From assembly GCA_965208975.1 (NCBI GenBank), contig CBDBQH010000003.1, positions 2,036,581 through 2,100,580 of the forward strand: 64,000 nucleotides of DNA, read 5' to 3'. The stretch comes from G963663315 sp965208975. Its GTDB lineage: Bacteria > Pseudomonadota > Gammaproteobacteria > Arenicellales > Poriferihabitantaceae. The notes under the pieces are model-generated. The model was given only the letters and a program-made list of their open reading frames with translations, was not told the origin of the DNA and searched no databases. Below, one piece after another: positions 60,905 through 64,000 of the stretch. The translations under genes and the position numbers were made by a program. How positions within the stretch are numbered: the first letter of the stretch is position 1; every line of letters starts with the position of its first letter.

Positions 60905-61276
60905 ATGAGTGAATATAGTCAGATTCTAACGAAGTCAGATCTGGTGGTTACGGAGGCGGCAAGAGACAAAATCTCCAGGTTGATCCACGATACCAACGGG
61001 GATGCCTCCGCGGTCAGGATCTATGTGTCCGGAGGCGGTTGTTCCGGCATGAACTATGGCATGACCTTCACGGAAAAAGTGGAAGCCATGGACCGCGCGA
61101 TGAACGATGACAATGGCTTCCAGCTGGTAGTGGACCCTTTCGCGCTGAGCTTTCTTGAGGGCGCCGAAGTGGATTATGTGGATGATGGGGTCAACGCGAC
61201 ATTTGTTTTCAACAACGTCTTTCAAGCCGTTGGCGGCAGCGGCGCCTGCGGAGGATGTGGTGGCGGAGCTTTCTAA
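60905..61276 (+). CDS. erpA: A-type Fe-S cluster carrier (ErpA/IscA-like)
   Basis: 123 residues with the HesB fold: LVVTEAARDKISRLI, VRIYVSGGGCSGMNYGM with the first ligand Cys, VVDPFALSFLEGAEVDYVDD, and a C-terminal GSGACGGCGGGAF. The two C-terminal ligand cysteines are spaced CxxC, where CxC is canonical. It transfers Fe-S clusters to apo-targets. It overlaps the clpS start, so erpA-clpS-clpA are linked. Confidence 0.88.
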   Translation: MSEYSQILTKSDLVVTEAARDKISRLIHDTNGDASAVRIYVSGGGCSGMNYGMTFTEKVEAMDRAMNDDNGFQLVVDPFALSFLEGAEVDYVDDGVNATFVFNNVFQAVGGSGACGGCGGGAF

Positions 61277-61586
61277 TCAGTCCCCGTCTTCCGGCGCCGG
61301 GCTGGTTGTAGAAAAATCCGCAGTCAAGCCCAAAAAGCCTCCGCTATACAAGGTCTTGCTGCTCAATGATGATTACACTCCGATGGAGTTTGTGATCTAC
61401 TTGCTGATGCGTTATTTTTCGATGAATCAGGAGCAGGCGGAACGGGTCATGTTGCAGGTGCATACAAAAGGGGTCGGAGTCTGCGGGGTTTTTCCACGGG
61501 AGATCGCTGAAACCAAGGTGCGTCTGGTCATGAATTTCGCTACCGAGAACCAGCACCCGTTGCAGTGTACCCTCGAGCGGGCGTGA
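61260..61586 (+). CDS. clpS: ClpS adaptor for the ClpAP protease
   Basis: 108 residues from GTG 61260 (GTG 61257 equally possible), overlapping the erpA end by 17 bases. PPLYKVLLLNDDYTPMEFVIYLL with the Asn-Asp-Asp of the N-end-rule pocket, Met-rich RYFSMNQEQAERVMLQVHTKGVGVCGVFPREIAETK, and AXXXXHPLQCTLE-type C-terminus. It delivers N-degron substrates to ClpA, which is encoded 33 bp downstream. Confidence 0.95.
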   Translation: MAELSNQSPSSGAGLVVEKSAVKPKKPPLYKVLLLNDDYTPMEFVIYLLMRYFSMNQEQAERVMLQVHTKGVGVCGVFPREIAETKVRLVMNFATENQHPLQCTLERA

Positions 61587-61619
61587 ACGGGTGTGAACAG
61601 GCGGGAATGAGGATATACG

Positions 61620-63893
61620 ATGCTTTCAGAACAACTTGAAATCGCATTGGGTCACGCGATATCCCTGGCCCGCAAAGAGCGTCATGAAATAATCACGGTC
61701 GAGCATCTTCTGCTTTCCCTGCTTGATGACCACGAAACCAGACATACTCTGGTCTCTTGCGGAGGCAATATCGAGAAGCTCCGAAAATCCCTGTCGGAAT
61801 ATCTGAAAACCGAGATTTCCGTTGTTTCCGGAGATTCTGAACCTCAGCCGGGTATGGGATTCCAACGAGTGCTGCAACGGGCCATCATGCATGTGCAGAG
61901 CTCGGGAAACAAGGAAGTCAAAGGGAATAACGTCCTGGTTGCCGTGTTCGGTGAGAAGGAGTCTTTCGCGGTCTACTTTCTGGGTCAGCAGGAAATCACC
62001 CGCTACGATGTGGTCAATTTTATATCCCACGGAGTCACAAAAATTTCTGAGCCGGGTCGCCTCCCTTCGCCTGAACAAGGAGACGAGTACCGCGTTGAAG
62101 AACCGGAAGGCGAACCGGAAGGTCCGTTGGACGCCTATACAGTGAATTTCAACAAATTGGCCATGGATGGGAAAATTGATCCGTTGATCGGTCGGCAAAA
62201 AGAACTCGAACGCACGGTTCAGATTCTTTGCCGGCGCCGGAAAAACAACCCCTTGTTCGTCGGTGAAGCTGGTGTCGGCAAGACCGCCATTGCGGAAGGG
62301 CTGGCCAGGAAAATAGTATTGAATGAAGCCCCTTCGGTACTCGGCGAAAGTACAATATACAGTCTCGACATGGGCGCCTTGCTGGCTGGCGCGAAGTATC
62401 GGGGAGATTTTGAACAGAGATTGAAGGCCGTCTTGAAAGCATTGGACAATGAGCCGGGAGCGATCCTGTTTATTGATGAGATTCATACCATAATCGGCGC
62501 CGGCGCTGTTTCCGGTGGAGTCATGGACGCATCCAACCTGCTCAAGCCTGTGCTGTCTTCAGGAGAACTGAAATGTATTGGTTCGACGACCTACAGGGAG
62601 TACCGGGGGGTTTTTGAAAAAGACCGGGCATTGTCCAGAAGATTCCAGAAAATCGACATCGTCGAGCCGGGTGTGGATGAGGCGGTGGATATACTGCGGG
62701 GATTGAAAACCCGTTTTGAAAAGCACCACGATGTCAAGTATACCCAGCCAGCGCTACGGTCTGCGGTAGAGCTTTCAGCCAGATATTTGTCTGACCGTAA
62801 ACTCCCGGATACCGCGATTGACGTGATCGATGAAGCCGGCGCCAAAACTCGCCTGGCTGAGGGCAAGACGCGCAGGAGAACCATCGGGGTCAAGGAAATT
62901 GAGAACATGATTTCCGACATTGCCCGCATCCCCCCGAAACACGTATCGACTTCGGACCTGAAATCGCTAAAGACTCTTGAGCGTGATTTGAAAATGATGG
63001 TTTTCGGGCAGGATGCCGCGATTACCGCGCTGGCCTCATCAGTCAAGATGGCGCGAGCCGGAATGGGCAATACCGAAAAACCGATTGCATCCTTCCTGTT
63101 CTCTGGCCCGACCGGCGTCGGCAAGACCGAAGTCACCAAACAGCTGGCCAGTACACTGGGTATCGAATTGATCCGCTTCGACATGTCCGAATATATGGAG
63201 CGGCATACCGTATCGCGGCTGATCGGCGCGCCGCCGGGTTATGTCGGATTCGATCAGGGTGGATTGCTGACTGATGCGATTAACAAGCACCCGCATTCGG
63301 TTTTGTTATTTGATGAAATTGAAAAGGCCCACCCGGATATTTTCAATATTCTGCTACAGGTAATGGACTACGGCAGCCTGACCGACAACAATGGCCGGAA
63401 ATCCGATTTCAGGAATGTGATCATCGTCATGACTACCAATGCCGGGTCGGAACAATCCCTGCGGGAATCCATGGGTTTTGTGCAACAGGACAACAGCACG
63501 GACGATATGGCCGCCATCAAGAAAATTTTCACCCCGGAGTTCCGCAACCGGCTGGACAATATCATTCGGTTCGATGGACTGGATGGCAAGACGATTATCC
63601 ATGTTGTCAAGAAATTCATCATGGAACTGGAGCAGCAGCTGGCGGAAAAGCAGGTCAGTCTGGAAGTTCGGCAATCCGCCATAAAATGGCTTGCCAAAAA
63701 AGGCTATGACACCAACATGGGCGCCAGACCCATGGCCCGGGTCATTCAACAGCAAATCAAACAACCGCTGGCAGAAGAATTACTGTTCGGGAAATTAAAG
63801 AAAGGCGGGCAGGTAATCGTCACCTGCAAAAACGACCAACTGGAATTCGATGTGAGCCGGGAACCCACAGCCGACATCCGCATACGAAAATGA
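61620..63893 (+). CDS. clpA: ClpA ATPase of the ClpAP protease
   Basis: 757 residues. The N-domain (about 1-145) binds ClpS. AAA+ module 1 has GEAGVGKTAIAEGLA and FIDEIHTIIGAGA; module 2 has GPTGVGKTEVTKQLA, LLFDEIEKAHPDIFNILLQ and the sensor-2 region GARPMARVI. It unfolds proteins for ClpP, which is not in the window. It ends just before a repeat hairpin. Confidence 0.97.
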   Translation: MLSEQLEIALGHAISLARKERHEIITVEHLLLSLLDDHETRHTLVSCGGNIEKLRKSLSEYLKTEISVVSGDSEPQPGMGFQRVLQRAIMHVQSSGNKEVKGNNVLVAVFGEKESFAVYFLGQQEITRYDVVNFISHGVTKISEPGRLPSPEQGDEYRVEEPEGEPEGPLDAYTVNFNKLAMDGKIDPLIGRQKELERTVQILCRRRKNNPLFVGEAGVGKTAIAEGLARKIVLNEAPSVLGESTIYSLDMGALLAGAKYRGDFEQRLKAVLKALDNEPGAILFIDEIHTIIGAGAVSGGVMDASNLLKPVLSSGELKCIGSTTYREYRGVFEKDRALSRRFQKIDIVEPGVDEAVDILRGLKTRFEKHHDVKYTQPALRSAVELSARYLSDRKLPDTAIDVIDEAGAKTRLAEGKTRRRTIGVKEIENMISDIARIPPKHVSTSDLKSLKTLERDLKMMVFGQDAAITALASSVKMARAGMGNTEKPIASFLFSGPTGVGKTEVTKQLASTLGIELIRFDMSEYMERHTVSRLIGAPPGYVGFDQGGLLTDAINKHPHSVLLFDEIEKAHPDIFNILLQVMDYGSLTDNNGRKSDFRNVIIVMTTNAGSEQSLRESMGFVQQDNSTDDMAAIKKIFTPEFRNRLDNIIRFDGLDGKTIIHVVKKFIMELEQQLAEKQVSLEVRQSAIKWLAKKGYDTNMGARPMARVIQQQIKQPLAEELLFGKLKKGGQVIVTCKNDQLEFDVSREPTADIRIRK

Positions 63894-63896
63894 AAC

Positions 63897-64000
63897 GGGC
63901 GACCACAGAGGGTCGCCCTCCCCGATCAAGCCGGGGGCAGGCTCTACGCATCATGACTCGCAACCGTCATCCCCGTCTCTACCCCGTCATTCCCGCGAAG
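63897..64000. repeat. Repeat mosaic after clpA (runs off the window)
   Basis: Three bases after the clpA stop a perfect 8-bp hairpin GGGCGACC/GGTCGCCC (63897-63918) could end transcription. It is followed by the CCCCGATCAAGCCGGGGGCA core (63920-63950) and a dRS3-like ATTCCCGCGAAG element starting at 63989 and cut by the window end. Confidence 0.8.

Overview
The window reads as a chromosomal segment of a gammaproteobacterium of moderate GC content. The core genes and their order (aroQ-accB-accC, purH-purD-purE, tsaC-hemF, waaA, argS, hemC-hemD-hemX-hemY, rpmF-plsX-fabH-fabG-acpP-fabF-mltG-tmk-holB-tatD, clpS-clpA) are those of free-living Gammaproteobacteria. No rRNA, tRNA or CRISPR array was recognised, and the genus cannot be named from the sequence. 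Simple-sequence repeats, very large Calx-beta surface proteins and a poly-C switch suggest a variable cell surface, perhaps in a host-associated or phage-exposed lineage (inference).

Layout. 1-902: remnants of a helicase-like gene and a tyrosine recombinase with an internal deletion. 919-2786: a YciK-like short-chain dehydrogenase that has lost its catalytic residues, coupled to a TIM-barrel hydrolase-like gene. 2890-14111: shikimate, fatty-acid, purine, haem and LPS-core housekeeping genes. 14138-15382: an Old Yellow Enzyme homologue. 15383-18720: a Calx-beta autotransporter with a (CCAG)15 array in its leader, bracketed by dispersed palindromic repeats. 18842-22982: arsS, nth, an orphan rsxB/rnfB-like gene and maeA.

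23012-30508 is a defence island. It holds an N4/N6 DNA methyltransferase with an HNH nuclease; a TIR-like (DUF1863/ThsB-like) gene overlapping a SLATT membrane-effector gene; a broken higA antitoxin; a DUF262 fragment fused to a duplicated fbpC tail; and a XamI-type restriction-modification set with a small GIY-YIG-like gene. The right part of the island is bracketed by two diverged copies of the fbpC 3' end.

30554-41765 holds a ferric-iron ABC transporter (fbpA, fbpB, fbpC) under a good Fur-box match. The operon is split between fbpB and fbpC by a 2086-residue Calx-beta autotransporter preceded by (AAGC)15 and surrounded by repeats. The two autotransporter genes share about 100 bp of upstream sequence with a TTGACA box, and each has exactly 15 tetranucleotide units directly after it.

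41936-50909: argS, a SPOR protein, hemCDXY, an iron-sulfur flavin reductase and mutM. 51004-51781: a secreted-protein gene with a C22 tract that puts it out of frame here (predicted OFF; 21 or 24 C would be ON). 51976-60423: the rpmF-fab-holB-tatD run, which lacks fabD between fabH and fabG and the usual DUF177 gene before rpmF. 60438-63893: yggX, an A-type Fe-S carrier under a perfect 20-bp palindrome, and clpS-clpA. The window ends in another repeat mosaic.
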